From contig PHAG01000005.1 in NCBI GenBank assembly GCA_002841625.1, forward strand, positions 62,001-126,000: DNA of 64,000 nucleotides, given 5' to 3'. Below are positions 33,233 to 42,243 of this stretch, piece by piece. The DNA is from Firmicutes bacterium HGW-Firmicutes-1. Lineage in GTDB: Bacteria > Bacillota > Clostridia > Lachnospirales > Vallitaleaceae. The position numbers and the translations under genes are program-made. The notes under the pieces are model-generated. The model was not told where the DNA came from and did no database searches. It worked only from the letters and a program-made list of their open reading frames with translations. Positions within the stretch are counted from its first letter, which is position 1. Each line of letters opens with the position of its first letter.

Positions 33233-34516
33233 ATGGTAGCTAAAGAAATGATAGGATTACTTCTTGCTGGTGGCCAAGGAAGCAGATTAGGGGTTCTGAC
33301 TAATGTAACAGCAAAGCCTGCGGTACCTTATGGAGGAAAGTTTCGTATTATTGATTTTCCTTTAAGTAACTGTATCAATTCTGGGATAGATACAGTAGGG
33401 GTTTTTACACAATATCAACCACTTGAACTTAATGCCCATATAGGCATTGGTAAGCCATGGGATCTAGATAGAAACAACGGTGGTGTTACGATATTATCCC
33501 CTTATCTAAAAGCGGATTCAGGAGAATGGTTTAAAGGAACAGCTAATGCAGTTTACCAAAATATTCATTACATTGACAAATCCTCTCCCAAATATGTCAT
33601 CATATTATCTGGTGATCATATTTATAAAATGGATTATTCTAAAATGCTTGACGCTCATAAGAAAAATGATGCAGATGCAACAATATCTGTTTTTGAAGTT
33701 CCTCTTGAAGAGGCAGATCGCTTTGGTATTATGAATACAGATGAAAACAATAAGGTTTATGAGTTTGAAGAAAAACCAAAGGAACCAAAAAACAATCTGG
33801 CATCTATGGGTGTATATATTTTTACTTGGGAAGTTCTAAGAGAATATTTAATTAGAGATAACCAAAACCCTAAATCAGATAATGATTTTGGAAAGAACAT
33901 TATTCCAATGATGTTAGATGAAGGTTGTAACATGTATGCGTATGAGTTTTCGGGATATTGGAGAGACGTTGGTACTATTCAAGCATATTGGGAATCAAAT
34001 ATGGATTTAATTGAACGAGTTCCAGAGTTTAATCTTTTTGAAAGAGACTGGAAAATATATACAACAAATCCAGTTAAACCTGCTAATTTTATAGGACCAA
34101 CAGGAAGTGCAAAGAAGTCCATTATAGCAGAGGGTTGTATGGTTTATGGAACTGTGAAAAACTCCATTATTTTCCCGGGAGTTTATATTTCAGAGGGTGC
34201 AATTATTGAGGATTCTATTATCATGTCAAACTCGGTAATTGGAAAAAATGCACATATTGTTAAAAGTATTTTAAGTGAGAAAGTTATGGTTGGGGATGAT
34301 GCTAAGATTGGATTTGGTGAAGATATTGTGAACGAAGACAAGCCAGCTATCTATTATTGCGGAATTACTGTAATTGGAGAAGCTGCAATTATTCCGGATC
34401 AGTCTGAGCTTGGTATGAATGTTGTAGTTGAACGAGATGTAGAAGCAACAGACTATGATTCCTTACAAATACCTTCAGGGAAAAGTATATATAAAAGGGG
34501 GATTGCACATGAATAA
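33233..34516 (+). CDS. glgC: Glucose-1-phosphate adenylyltransferase (ADP-glucose pyrophosphorylase)
   Basis: This 427-residue enzyme commits glucose-1-phosphate to glycogen by making ADP-glucose. [16 protein letters not shown] (8-23) is the nucleotide-binding loop, [15 protein letters not shown] the conserved strand, [10 protein letters not shown] the metal and catalytic Asp region, and [11 protein letters not shown] the sugar-phosphate contact. The C-terminal left-handed beta-helix (hexapeptide-like [14 protein letters not shown]) is the regulatory domain. It is followed, with an 8-bp overlap, by glgD, as in Bacillus and clostridia where both subunits form the active enzyme. GGAGATG lies before the ATG. 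Confidence 0.95.
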   Translation: MVAKEMIGLLLAGGQGSRLGVLTNVTAKPAVPYGGKFRIIDFPLSNCINSGIDTVGVFTQYQPLELNAHIGIGKPWDLDRNNGGVTILSPYLKADSGEWFKGTANAVYQNIHYIDKSSPKYVIILSGDHIYKMDYSKMLDAHKKNDADATISVFEVPLEEADRFGIMNTDENNKVYEFEEKPKEPKNNLASMGVYIFTWEVLREYLIRDNQNPKSDNDFGKNIIPMMLDEGCNMYAYEFSGYWRDVGTIQAYWESNMDLIERVPEFNLFERDWKIYTTNPVKPANFIGPTGSAKKSIIAEGCMVYGTVKNSIIFPGVYISEGAIIEDSIIMSNSVIGKNAHIVKSILSEKVMVGDDAKIGFGEDIVNEDKPAIYYCGITVIGEAAIIPDQSELGMNVVVERDVEATDYDSLQIPSGKSIYKRGIAHE

Positions 34517-35630
34517 TACTATGGGGATTATTATTACTGGAGGCAGAAATGATCATATGAAGGAACTAGCTTCAAAACGTTCAGTTACTGCTACGCCAAT
34601 TGGTGGGAAATATCGAGCAATAGATTTTGTCCTTTCTAACATGGTGAATTCTGAAATTAACAAAGTAGGTGTAGTAACCCAATATAGCTATAGGTCTTTA
34701 ATGGATCATTTAGGCTCTGGAAAAGAGTGGGATTTAGACAGAAGAAATGATGGTCTATATGTATTTCCTCCATATCTAGAAGGAGATAAAATTGGTATGT
34801 ATAGGGGTTCTGCTGAAGGCATGTATAACAACCTTTCTTTTTTAAGACGTAGTAATGAAGAATATGTTATTATTGCAACAGGAAATTGTATTTATAAAAT
34901 GGTTTATGATGATTTGCTTACTTATCATATTGATAAAGAAGCAGACATGACCATTGTTTATAGAGATATGATCGATTTTGACAAAGAAGAATTAAAGAAT
35001 TTAGGTATTATTGATGTTGATAGTCATGGTAGAGTAACTGATTTACTTGAAAAGCCATTACATCCTAAATCAACCAATGGTTCACTAGGTATATACATAC
35101 TAAAACGCACATTACTGATCTCTTTATTGGAAGAAAGTGCTGCTCGTGGTCATTATGATTTTGTAAAAGACATTATAATAAGAAACCTTAATAACATTAA
35201 AATATTTGGATATCCATTTACAGGCTACTGGAGATCTATGAGTTCTGTAAATCTGTTCTATCAATGTAATATGGAAATGCTAAAGCCTGAGATTCGCAAG
35301 GAGCTATTTGATGAGGGGGGTAGAATATTTACAAAAGTAAAGGATGAAACCCCTGCCAAATACAACCAGGAAGCTGATGTTAAAAATTCCATTGTTGCAG
35401 ATGGTTGTATTATTGAAGGAACGGTTGTCAATAGTGTACTCTTTAGAGGTGTAGTTGTTAAGAAGGGTGCAATAGTTAAGGATAGTATCATTATGCAGGA
35501 TAGTATTATTGAAGAAAATGTACAATTAAATAATGTTATATTAGATAAAGAGGTTGTTATAACAGAAGGTAAATTTTTAAAGGGTGAGTTAAATTATCCG
35601 ATGATTGTTGGTAAAAAGTCTCAAATTTAA
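34509..35630 (+). CDS. glgD: Glucose-1-phosphate adenylyltransferase regulatory subunit GlgD
   Basis: This 373-residue GlgC paralogue keeps the fold ([26 protein letters not shown]) but has lost catalytic residues. The N-terminal AGGxGxRL loop is replaced by [11 protein letters not shown], and the SGDH motif reads [12 protein letters not shown]. This is typical of GlgD, which boosts or regulates GlgC in Firmicutes. The C-terminal beta-helix is present. ATG 34509 overlaps the end of glgC and has AAAGGGGG before it; a longer frame from 34455 lies inside glgC and is rejected. No glgA, glgB or glgP is in the window. Confidence 0.93.
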   Translation: MNNTMGIIITGGRNDHMKELASKRSVTATPIGGKYRAIDFVLSNMVNSEINKVGVVTQYSYRSLMDHLGSGKEWDLDRRNDGLYVFPPYLEGDKIGMYRGSAEGMYNNLSFLRRSNEEYVIIATGNCIYKMVYDDLLTYHIDKEADMTIVYRDMIDFDKEELKNLGIIDVDSHGRVTDLLEKPLHPKSTNGSLGIYILKRTLLISLLEESAARGHYDFVKDIIIRNLNNIKIFGYPFTGYWRSMSSVNLFYQCNMEMLKPEIRKELFDEGGRIFTKVKDETPAKYNQEADVKNSIVADGCIIEGTVVNSVLFRGVVVKKGAIVKDSIIMQDSIIEENVQLNNVILDKEVVITEGKFLKGELNYPMIVGKKSQI

Positions 35631-35686
35631 CTTATACGCATTTTAAACAAATGCTTAAAGCGAATAATCTTTTATTACAGTATTTT

Positions 35687-35720
35687 AAACCTCCGCACAT
35701 TATATTGCGGAGGTTTTTTT
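35687..35720 (+). terminator. Rho-independent terminator of the glgCD operon
   Basis: AAACCTCCGCA (35687-35697) pairs with TGCGGAGGTTT (35706-35716) as an 11-bp perfect stem with an eight-base loop. A T-run continues to 35720. Confidence 0.95.
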
Positions 35721-35777
35721 CCAATTTGGCCAGCTTGATTTTCTTGTTAACTAGTTAAAATGAACTATAGAATTGTA

Positions 35778-35806
35778 TTGTATTTTATAAGTAACATTGG
35801 TATAAT
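35778..35806 (+). promoter_or_regulatory. Promoter of the response regulator-trxB operon
   Basis: TTGTAT (35778-35783) and TATAAT (35801-35806) are separated by 17 bp, about 95 bp before the likely TTG start. Confidence 0.6.
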
Positions 35807-35901
35807 GATAAACAAAGTAAATATCTAGGATGGGTAATGACAACTGTTTAGTACAAAGATAAGCTTAGGGTTTACCTTTGAATTTGAAAGGAGTATTCTT
35901 T

Positions 35902-36281
35902 TTGGCTACCACAGCACAATTAAAAAAATTTTAGTTATTGATGATGAAGATGTGATCAGAGAATTAATGGGTGAAATATTAGACATGCTTGGTTATGTAC
36001 CAATATTGTGTGGTTCACCTGTAGAGGCTATTAAGTTATTTTCTGATCTACATAAGGAAATATCGTTGGTTTTCATGGATATGATGATGCCAGAAATTGG
36101 CGGTAGACAATTGTTTCAAGAGTTTATTAAAATTGATCCTACCAAAAAGGTAATTGTGCTCTCGGGGTACGCTATGGAATACGAGACCAAAAGGCTAATG
36201 GAGGATGGAATTACTGCATTTATTCAAAAACCAGTTTCTATTAAACAATTATCTAAAATTATTAATGAAAACATTGGGTAG
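35902..36281 (+). CDS. CheY-like single-domain response regulator whose frame needs a -1 shift at A7
   Basis: The downstream frame encodes an intact receiver: the acidic pair in VIDDED, the phosphoacceptor Asp in LVFMDMMMPE, LSGY for the Thr/Ser position, and the Lys in FIQKPV. Read only from GTG 35952 the protein would lack its first strand ILVIDDED and could not fold or bind Mg2+. No ATG, GTG or TTG lies in that frame upstream. The strong ribosome site GAAAGGAG (35886-35893) serves TTG 35902 one frame over. It reads MATTAQLKK, then TTT TAG. At A7 (35922-35928) a -1 shift would join MATTAQLKK to ILVIDDED, giving 126 residues. Programmed shifting, transcript slippage, an ATT start at 35919, a real mutation or a one-base sequencing error are all possible. 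Confidence 0.7.
35922..35934 (+). other. Slippery heptamer A AAA AAA followed by a zero-frame stop
   Basis: In the frame set by TTG 35902 the codons read TTA AAA AAA TTT TAG. A22-A28 is a canonical X XXY YYZ site, and a -1 slip gives ATT TTA GTT. The stop lies one codon beyond the slip site, as in dnaX-type sites. Confidence 0.6.
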
Positions 36282-36316
36282 AATAGGGGTAAGAATTATT
36301 AGAAATGGAGATTATA

Positions 36317-37225
36317 ATGAGCGAAATATATGACTTAGTTATCGTTGGAGCAGGACCTGCGGGAATTACTGCTTCAATTTATGCCACTAGAGCAATGTTT
36401 AATTTTGTAATACTTGAGAAGTCCTTTGCCGGTGGACAGATTATTAACACCTACGAGGTAGACAATTATCCAGGTATTCAGCATGTGTCAGGGTTTGATC
36501 TAAGTACGATGTTTACTGAGCATGCAACTAGCCTCGGTGTACAAATTAAAAGCGAAGATGTTACTCAAATTATTTTAGAAGGTCCAATAAAAAGAGTAAT
36601 AACCTCAAATGGAGAATTTCAAACAAAAACAATCATACTTTCAACTGGTGCTCAGTGGAGAAAGCTAGGGGTTCCAGGTGAAGAGCATTTTACTGGACTA
36701 GGTGTATCCTATTGTGCAACCTGTGATGGAGCATTTTATAGGGGTAAACGAACTGCGGTAATTGGTGGTGGAGATGTTGCGGTTGAGGATGCAATCTATC
36801 TTTCTAGAATGTGTGAAAGAGTTACGTTAGTTCATAGAAGAAATGAACTAAGAGCTGTAAAAGTACTTCAAGATAAGCTATTAAAAACGGATAATATTGA
36901 TGTCCTTTGGGATACGGAGTTAGATGAAATTTTTGGATCAACTGCTGTGGAAGGTGTCAAATTAACGAATAACAAAACTGGTGAAAAATCAACCTTAGAT
37001 GTTGATGGTGTGTTCATCGCAGTAGGTACATCTGCTAATTCTGAATTGGTTAAGGATCAACTGGAGGTAGATGGCAGCGGGTGGATATTAACAGATGAGG
37101 ATTGTGAGACGAGTGTTAAAGGAGTATTTGCTGTTGGTGATGTTAGAAAGAAATCTCTCAAACAAGTGATTACAGCCGCAGCAGACGGTGCAATAGCTGT
37201 ATATGCTTGCGAAAAATACGTATAA
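36317..37225 (+). CDS. trxB: Thioredoxin reductase
   Basis: TrxB is a cytosolic FAD enzyme that reduces thioredoxin with NADPH. At about 302 residues it has the usual length. FAD-binding VGAGPAG is at 10-16, the redox-active CATC disulphide at 133-136, and the second nucleotide-binding GGGD at 150-153, with VHRRNELRA for NADPH phosphate. GVFAVGDVRKKSLKQVITAA at the end closes the FAD site. ATG 36317 has GGAG at 36307-36310; ATG 36305 is an alternative. It follows the response regulator by about 35 bp and ends before a strong terminator. Confidence 0.93.
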   Translation: MSEIYDLVIVGAGPAGITASIYATRAMFNFVILEKSFAGGQIINTYEVDNYPGIQHVSGFDLSTMFTEHATSLGVQIKSEDVTQIILEGPIKRVITSNGEFQTKTIILSTGAQWRKLGVPGEEHFTGLGVSYCATCDGAFYRGKRTAVIGGGDVAVEDAIYLSRMCERVTLVHRRNELRAVKVLQDKLLKTDNIDVLWDTELDEIFGSTAVEGVKLTNNKTGEKSTLDVDGVFIAVGTSANSELVKDQLEVDGSGWILTDEDCETSVKGVFAVGDVRKKSLKQVITAAADGAIAVYACEKYV

Positions 37226-37228
37226 AAT

Positions 37229-37278
37229 GGGCTATCTCAAGTTAGAATATATCTAGGTTGAGATAGCTCTTTTTTTTG
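37229..37278 (+). terminator. Rho-independent terminator after trxB
   Basis: GCTATCTCAA (37231-37240) pairs with TTGAGATAGC (37258-37267) across a 17-nt loop, then TCTTTTTTTT. Confidence 0.9.
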
Positions 37279-37290
37279 TTATTAAGAATA

Positions 37291-37532
37291 GTTCTGCATA
37301 AGCAATTGGAAAAGCGGCAGACGTGTAACGAGTATTCTGATTCAGAGCAGCCGATTTTCTTTGTTGACAATGAAAGTTCTGCATAAGCAATTGGAAAAGC
37401 GGCAGACATGTAACGAGTATTTTAACTCAGAGCAGCCGATTTTCTTTGTTGACAATGAAAGTTCTGCATAAGCAATTGGAAAAGCGGCAGACGTGTAACG
37501 AGTATTTTGATTCAGAGCAGCCGATTTTCTTT
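37291..37532. repeat. Three tandem copies of an 85-bp intergenic repeat (the third cut short at 72 bp)
   Basis: Copies start at 37291, 37376 and 37461, each with GTTCTGCATAAGCAATTGG. The units are nearly identical, differing at a few bases in the middle. Within each copy AAAAxCGGC and GCCGxTTTT can pair (eight base pairs plus one mismatch) to close a hairpin of about 50 nt. The units are joined by GTTGACAATGAAA. The last copy ends at the stop codon of the minus-strand NlpC/P60 gene. A diverged single copy lies at 54415-54473. It is not CRISPR: the copies are head to tail with no variable spacers. Confidence 0.9.
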
Positions 37533-38421
37533 ACTCAATAATCCTAACACTACCTATATAAGGTTTCTTTCCTTGTGTATACAAACCACTTATGAGAATA
37601 CCGGTTGATGGACTGCTAGCGTGAATTATTTTACCATCTCCAATATACATTCCTACATGAGAGATTACTCCAGAAAAACCATAGAATACTAAATCTCCTG
37701 GCAATAACTCACCAGCAGTAATTCTTGTACCATCATTTATTTGAGTATAAGAAGTTCTGCTAATTGAATAACCATATTTTCTGAGAATTTGTTGTGTGAA
37801 AGCAGAACAATCAATTCCATTTGTTAAACTATTCCCACCAAATACGTAAGGATTTCCTAAAAATTGTTTTGCATATGTAACTACTTGTGATCTTACATCA
37901 CCTGAGGATGAAGAAGAAGGTTTTGAAGAATCTATGTAAGTTCCGAAAGCATATCCAATTTGATGATCCTCTGTTTTTACCTTATACCAATCACCTTCCG
38001 TGCCTAATATTGAAACTTGAGTTCTTTGAGTCAACTTGCCAATGATATTGCTTGATAAAGAATTCGAAGCTCTAAGATTTAAAATAGGGACATTAACATA
38101 TCCATAATTTGTTGTAGATGGAGCCGATTGTAATGGTTTGATTTCTGCACTAGTGGTTTTCTTAACAAAGTCACTTGAAACGTATGCTAATTTGTTGTTG
38201 GATAATTTGATTTTATACCAATCACCCTCCGCTGATAATATTGAGACCTTTTCACCAAGATAGGTTTTGGAGATAATAGGGGAAGATGTGGACGGATTAC
38301 TGCGAACGTTTAGAACACTCACAGTTACAGTACCAAGAGTATCTGCTTGTACGGTAGAACCTAGTAAATAAACCATAACTGTACTTAGTAATATTGTTTT
38401 TTGTAACCATTTCTTATTCAT
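37531..38421 (-). CDS. Secreted NlpC/P60 endopeptidase with two SH3b domains
   Basis: This 296-residue protein is exported by a signal peptide (1-26, MNKKWLQKTILLSTVMVYLL start, probable cut after VQA). Two bacterial SH3 domains (about 30-88 and 107-165), each with a LNVR/LNLR and EGDWYK motif, bind the wall. A serine-rich linker follows. The NlpC/P60 domain (about 178-296) has the catalytic Cys205 in GIDCSAF, His255 in SHVGMYIG and His267 in IIHASS. It should cleave stem peptides, typically between gamma-D-Glu and the diamino acid. ACAGGAGGTTATT precedes the start on its strand. Its 3' end touches the tandem repeat. Confidence 0.93.
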   Translation of the reverse strand: MNKKWLQKTILLSTVMVYLLGSTVQADTLGTVTVSVLNVRSNPSTSSPIISKTYLGEKVSILSAEGDWYKIKLSNNKLAYVSSDFVKKTTSAEIKPLQSAPSTTNYGYVNVPILNLRASNSLSSNIIGKLTQRTQVSILGTEGDWYKVKTEDHQIGYAFGTYIDSSKPSSSSSGDVRSQVVTYAKQFLGNPYVFGGNSLTNGIDCSAFTQQILRKYGYSISRTSYTQINDGTRITAGELLPGDLVFYGFSGVISHVGMYIGDGKIIHASSPSTGILISGLYTQGKKPYIGSVRIIE

Positions 38422-38647
38422 AATAACCTCCTGTTTTAACTAAGATGTCACTTGCAATTTGGAATTTGTTAAGTAAGTGTTACAAAACTATTATAGAAAA
38501 ATGAAGGGGAAAAATCAAGATGTTGAGAGTAATTACCATAATTTACCAATTACTCAAATTTACGCACACCCTTGTAATTTACATGTCATTTATTGAATTA
38601 CCATTGAGAAATTTGCCAAATAAATTAGAACGTAGAAAGATTAACTG

Positions 38648-38676
38648 TTGATGTTTATGGGTGGTAAAGGTATAAT
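38648..38676 (+). promoter_or_regulatory. Promoter of the NusG-II/Gx transporter pair
   Basis: TTGATG (38648-38653) and TATAAT (38671-38676) are 17 bp apart, 41 bp before the ATG. Confidence 0.7.
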
Positions 38677-38716
38677 AAATCAATGAAATTATTTTGTAAA
38701 AACAGGAGCTAGCCTC

Positions 38717-39091
38717 ATGAAAAAAAACGATTGGATTATAGTTGGCATAGTTGTTATTATTGCGACAAGTGTGTTTATATGGAATTATATTATGGAAGCA
38801 ACTACAAAAGGCGATGAGCTTGTTGCTGAAGTTTATTTTGATGGAGAATTATTCGATAGTATAAATGTAAGTGAAGATAAATTAATAATCGTTAATACAG
38901 AGTTAGGTAAAAATGTTATTGAAGTGAAAGCAGGGAAAGCTACGATGATAGAAGCTGATTGCCCTGATAAAATTTGTCTATATACAGGAACAATTGAGAA
39001 GGCTAATAGAAGTATAGTTTGCTTACCTAATAAGGTGTATGTTCAATTAAAAGGAAATGCGGAGGATGAAATAGATGCCATTGTACAATAA
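38717..39091 (+). CDS. NusG domain II-containing (DUF1312-like) membrane-anchored protein
   Basis: This 124-residue protein has one N-terminal membrane helix (about 6-26) and an extracytoplasmic beta-rich domain. The segment GKATMIEADCPDKICLYTG (about 78-96) followed by SIVCLPNKVYVQL is diagnostic of the NusG-II family in Firmicutes. The two cysteines in DCPDKIC and the later VCLPN are conserved. These proteins are usually encoded next to a Gx transporter, as here, and often near ApbE or electron-transfer genes. The molecular role is not known. It overlaps the following gene by 17 bp. Confidence 0.85.
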   Translation: MKKNDWIIVGIVVIIATSVFIWNYIMEATTKGDELVAEVYFDGELFDSINVSEDKLIIVNTELGKNVIEVKAGKATMIEADCPDKICLYTGTIEKANRSIVCLPNKVYVQLKGNAEDEIDAIVQ

Positions 39092-39611
39092 ATTTCAAAA
39101 TATCTCAAAAACCAAAAAAACTGTATTCATTGCCTTGCTTATTTCTATGGCGCTTGTTTTAAGTTATTTTGAAAGATTTATACCCCTGCTTGCTTATCCA
39201 GGAGTAAAGCTGGGGTTAGCAAATGCAATTACCTTAACTGCATTATACTTTTTGAATTTTAGAGAAACATTGACCTTAGTTGTTATTAGGATTGTTATGA
39301 ATGCATTGTTTGTTGGAAATTTCATTAGTTTTTGGTACAGCTTGTCCGGTGGTTTGCTGAGTTTCTTAGTTATGTTTTTATGTATTAGTTTAATAGGAAA
39401 ACATTTAAGTACTGTAGGAATTAGTGTCGCGGGTGCCTTTGCACATAACATTGGTCAATTGCTTGTAGTGGCATTTATTACAAAAAGTATTGGAGTTGCA
39501 CTTAGCTTTTTACCCATGCTTTCGATATCTGCATTATTTACTGGACTCACAATTGGCCTTACAGTAAAATTTTTACTTCCATACATTGAAAAAAATGCAT
39601 TTAGAACTTAG
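39075..39611 (+). CDS. Gx transporter family membrane protein (formerly heptaprenyl diphosphate synthase component I-like)
   Basis: This 178-residue protein has five or six membrane helices. ALLISMALVLSYFERFIP (about 19-36) and GVKLGLANAITLTALYFL (about 43-60) are the recognisable signature of the Gx/HepT-like family, which is related to ECF-type substrate-binding subunits. The older name, a component of heptaprenyl diphosphate synthase, is not supported by the sequence. It is coupled to the NusG-II gene. The substrate is unknown. Confidence 0.82.
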   Translation: MPLYNKFQNISKTKKTVFIALLISMALVLSYFERFIPLLAYPGVKLGLANAITLTALYFLNFRETLTLVVIRIVMNALFVGNFISFWYSLSGGLLSFLVMFLCISLIGKHLSTVGISVAGAFAHNIGQLLVVAFITKSIGVALSFLPMLSISALFTGLTIGLTVKFLLPYIEKNAFRT

Positions 39612-39741
39612 ATATGTGGGGGATAAGTAATTATTTTTACTTTTTTTGCCATATTTATTAACACCGTGTGACTAAATGCTACCATTATTACAAATTTATT
39701 ACATAGTGCTCTATTAACTTTATGTTTGGTAATTTTTTTGC

Positions 39742-39747
39742 TATAAT
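39742..39747 (+). promoter_or_regulatory. Extended -10 promoter of the amidase gene
   Basis: TATAAT (39742-39747) is preceded by TGC, the extended -10 pattern TGnTATAAT. No good -35 is seen. Start of transcription would be near 39754. Confidence 0.55.
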
Positions 39748-39753
39748 TTGTTG

Positions 39754-39918
39754 TAGAAGTATAGATGGTACAATTTAGTTTAACCGAGTGGAAGCTAAGC
39801 TTGCATTCGATTACGAAACCGTAGCAATTGCGGAGGTTTTGTAACATTGACTAGTAACCAAGAATAAGGCATTACAGCAAGGACAGAATGATGAATACCA
39901 TATTAAGGAGCTGACATA
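39754..39918 (+). ncRNA. Long, possibly structured 5' leader of the amidase mRNA
   Basis: The predicted leader is about 165 nt. Within it AACC (39782-39785) and GGTT (39835-39838) can enclose two small hairpins, TTCG-ATTA-CGAA (39806-39817) and a CCG...CGG stem (39819-39833). I do not recognise a known riboswitch, including the c-di-GMP and c-di-AMP classes common upstream of wall genes. The rest of the 39612-39753 gap is AT-rich with nothing I can identify. Confidence 0.3.
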
Positions 39919-42162
39919 ATGAAGAGAGTAATGGCTTTGTTTTTTAGTATAAGCATACTGCTACTGCAATTTTCAGTAAGTGTTTTTGCAGGAGAAACTC
40001 GAGAAAACTTTTATATTGAATATGATGGAAAGATATCTCAATACAAAAGCAAGGTAGTGTCAATTAATATTGATGGTGAGGATGTTGTTACGGGAGAAAT
40101 GCCAGCAATTCTTATTGATAATAGTACCCTTGTGCCAGCGCGTGAAGTATTTGAATCAAATGGGTTTAATGCTAAGGTTGAATGGAATGGGGAAAAGCAA
40201 GAAGTTTATGTTTCCTATAAGGATCAAAATATTGTATTGAAGATTGGTAGTAATACGGCATATATTAATAATGTAGCAGTAACTCTAGAAGTTCCAGCAA
40301 GGTTAATTAGAGATAAAAGCCAAAAGAATCCTAAGACAATGATACCTCTAAGATTTGTAACTGAAAATTTAGGCTATGGTATTGAATGGAAGCAGAATAC
40401 CTATACAGCTATGATTTCATCACCGGAAACATCAGTTGTACCGGAAGTGACACCAGAAATACCAGAAATACCAATTGATGATACGGGCAAAGGGGAAGCC
40501 TTAGATGAACTCAATTCGGATAAAGCTAAGAGGACGTTGCCAACAGCTTTAAATGCGAATCCAATTACTTGGTCAAGTTCTTTAACACCCAGTGATCAAA
40601 CTCTTGCAAGTGTAATAACTGCCCAAGATCATCCTGTTGTGAATATTACCGCGGTAGATTATGAAAGTGATACTAAAAATTTTAGTATTCAATCGAGTGG
40701 GCCTATTTCATCAGTTGTAAGTACATTTATGGCATCAGATAGCAAATATGTTGTTGATATATATAACTCAGTTAAGCTGGTTAATAATAAAACATACTCT
40801 GATAATCCTATTGTGACAGCTGTTCGTACAGGTCAACAAGAAGATGGAGCTGGAAAAAAAGTAACAAGAATTGTTTTTGATGTGAAAAGTACTTCTGTTT
40901 TTTATGATCTTACAATAAGTGAAGATAGAAAAACCTTAAATTTTACTATGAAAGATAATATGTTGAATAAGATCCAACTTGGTCAAAATGATAAAGGTGA
41001 TTTTATTTTATTAACTGGATTAGCAGCACCCGATGTGAAAGCATTTCGCTTAAGTAACCCAGACAGGATTGTTTTTGATTTAGGAAAAACAACAACCCTT
41101 ATTGGCAATCAATCAGCCTCAAATATACCGGGACAATATGTTGTAGCCATGCGAACTGCTCAGTTTAATTCAAGTACAACAAGAGTGGTTATCGAAACGG
41201 ATGGACAGGCAGATTATGATGTAACAAAGGTGGATAAGTTAAATACCTTAATACAAATTAATGAGCCATCCTATAAGAATATTAAATATGAAAATGACAC
41301 AAACCCAATGATTACACTTGAAGGTATTGGGTCAAAGATAAAACTTGATGGTATAACCTATGTAGATAAATATGCTACTAAAGAATTTATCATCGATTTA
41401 CCGGGAAATTATGAAAGTGTTTTTGGTACTGGGGATATACATATTGATGATAGCATTATTAGTAATATAGAAATACAAAAGAATAGTAATGGTAATACAA
41501 GATTGGTAATTCATGAAAAATCAATTTATGTTTTTAGACTTGAAGCTGATAGTCAAAATATATATATCAAAGCGTATAAACCAAAAGAAATTTATTCTAA
41601 GATTATAGTGGTAGATTTTGGCCATGGAGGTCATGACCCAGGGGCAACTGGAAATGGGCTCAAAGAAAAGGATTTGAATTTGTCAATGGGAACATATTTA
41701 AAGGGGTACTTAGATTCAGATTCCAGTATTAAAGTATACTATACAAGGCTAGATGATACTTTTATCTCACTACAAGGTAGAACCGACTTAGCAAATGACG
41801 TCGAAGCAGATTTCTTTGTTAGTGTACATAATAATGCAACAGATAGTACAAAAGCGAATGGAACAGAAACAATTTATTTCAAAGATGATAATAGAGCGGG
41901 ATTGAATTCAAACGAGTTGGCTTCGATCATTCAAAAAAAGGTGGTAAGTGCTGCTGGTTTGAATAGTAGGGGAATTAAAGCTGACAATGGTTTATATCTT
42001 TTAAGAAATTCCAAGATGCCAGCAACCATCATAGAGGTAGGATTTGTGTCGAATGTAAATGATAGTTCTAAAATATCGAATCCAACGATACAGAAAAATG
42101 TTGGAAAGGCAATCTATGAGGCAATTGTTGAAGTGTTTGTACAATACCCTACAGGAAGATAA
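39919..42162 (+). CDS. N-acetylmuramoyl-L-alanine amidase with copper-amine-oxidase-N and AMIN domains
   Basis: This 747-residue secreted wall hydrolase has a signal peptide (1-24). A copper amine oxidase N-terminal-type stalk domain (about 40-170, with LVPAREVFE and MIPLRFVTENLGY) comes first. A Pro/Glu-rich linker, then AMIN-type domains (about 235-540) for wall targeting follow. The Amidase_3 zinc catalytic domain lies at about 560-745: His569 in FGHGG, Glu583 in LKEKDL, His637 in SVHNNA and catalytic Glu706 in IIEVGF. It cleaves the bond between muramic acid and L-alanine. AAGGAGCTG precedes the start. It is monocistronic with a long leader and a strong 3' terminator. Confidence 0.93.
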   Translation: MKRVMALFFSISILLLQFSVSVFAGETRENFYIEYDGKISQYKSKVVSINIDGEDVVTGEMPAILIDNSTLVPAREVFESNGFNAKVEWNGEKQEVYVSYKDQNIVLKIGSNTAYINNVAVTLEVPARLIRDKSQKNPKTMIPLRFVTENLGYGIEWKQNTYTAMISSPETSVVPEVTPEIPEIPIDDTGKGEALDELNSDKAKRTLPTALNANPITWSSSLTPSDQTLASVITAQDHPVVNITAVDYESDTKNFSIQSSGPISSVVSTFMASDSKYVVDIYNSVKLVNNKTYSDNPIVTAVRTGQQEDGAGKKVTRIVFDVKSTSVFYDLTISEDRKTLNFTMKDNMLNKIQLGQNDKGDFILLTGLAAPDVKAFRLSNPDRIVFDLGKTTTLIGNQSASNIPGQYVVAMRTAQFNSSTTRVVIETDGQADYDVTKVDKLNTLIQINEPSYKNIKYENDTNPMITLEGIGSKIKLDGITYVDKYATKEFIIDLPGNYESVFGTGDIHIDDSIISNIEIQKNSNGNTRLVIHEKSIYVFRLEADSQNIYIKAYKPKEIYSKIIVVDFGHGGHDPGATGNGLKEKDLNLSMGTYLKGYLDSDSSIKVYYTRLDDTFISLQGRTDLANDVEADFFVSVHNNATDSTKANGTETIYFKDDNRAGLNSNELASIIQKKVVSAAGLNSRGIKADNGLYLLRNSKMPATIIEVGFVSNVNDSSKISNPTIQKNVGKAIYEAIVEVFVQYPTGR

Positions 42163-42168
42163 AGTGAA

Positions 42169-42226
42169 GTAAAACACAAATAAGGCGGGAGAGAATATTG
42201 TTCTACTCGCCTTATTTGTGTTTTAC
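42169..42226. terminator. Strong bidirectional terminator between amidase and SDR genes
   Basis: The arms 42169-42187 and 42208-42226 form a perfect 19-bp stem with a 20-nt loop. The outer AAAAC/GTTTT portion supplies a U-tract in both directions, as suits convergent genes. Confidence 0.95.
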
Positions 42227-42243
42227 AAGGAAAGATATCAGAA

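Noticed and set aside
37291-37532. CRISPR array
   Set aside because: The units are contiguous 85-bp copies, with no unique spacers between short direct repeats and no cas genes nearby.
39754-39918. A c-di-GMP (GEMM) or c-di-AMP (ydaO) riboswitch before the amidase
   Set aside because: The conserved cores of those classes were not found; only short generic stems are visible.
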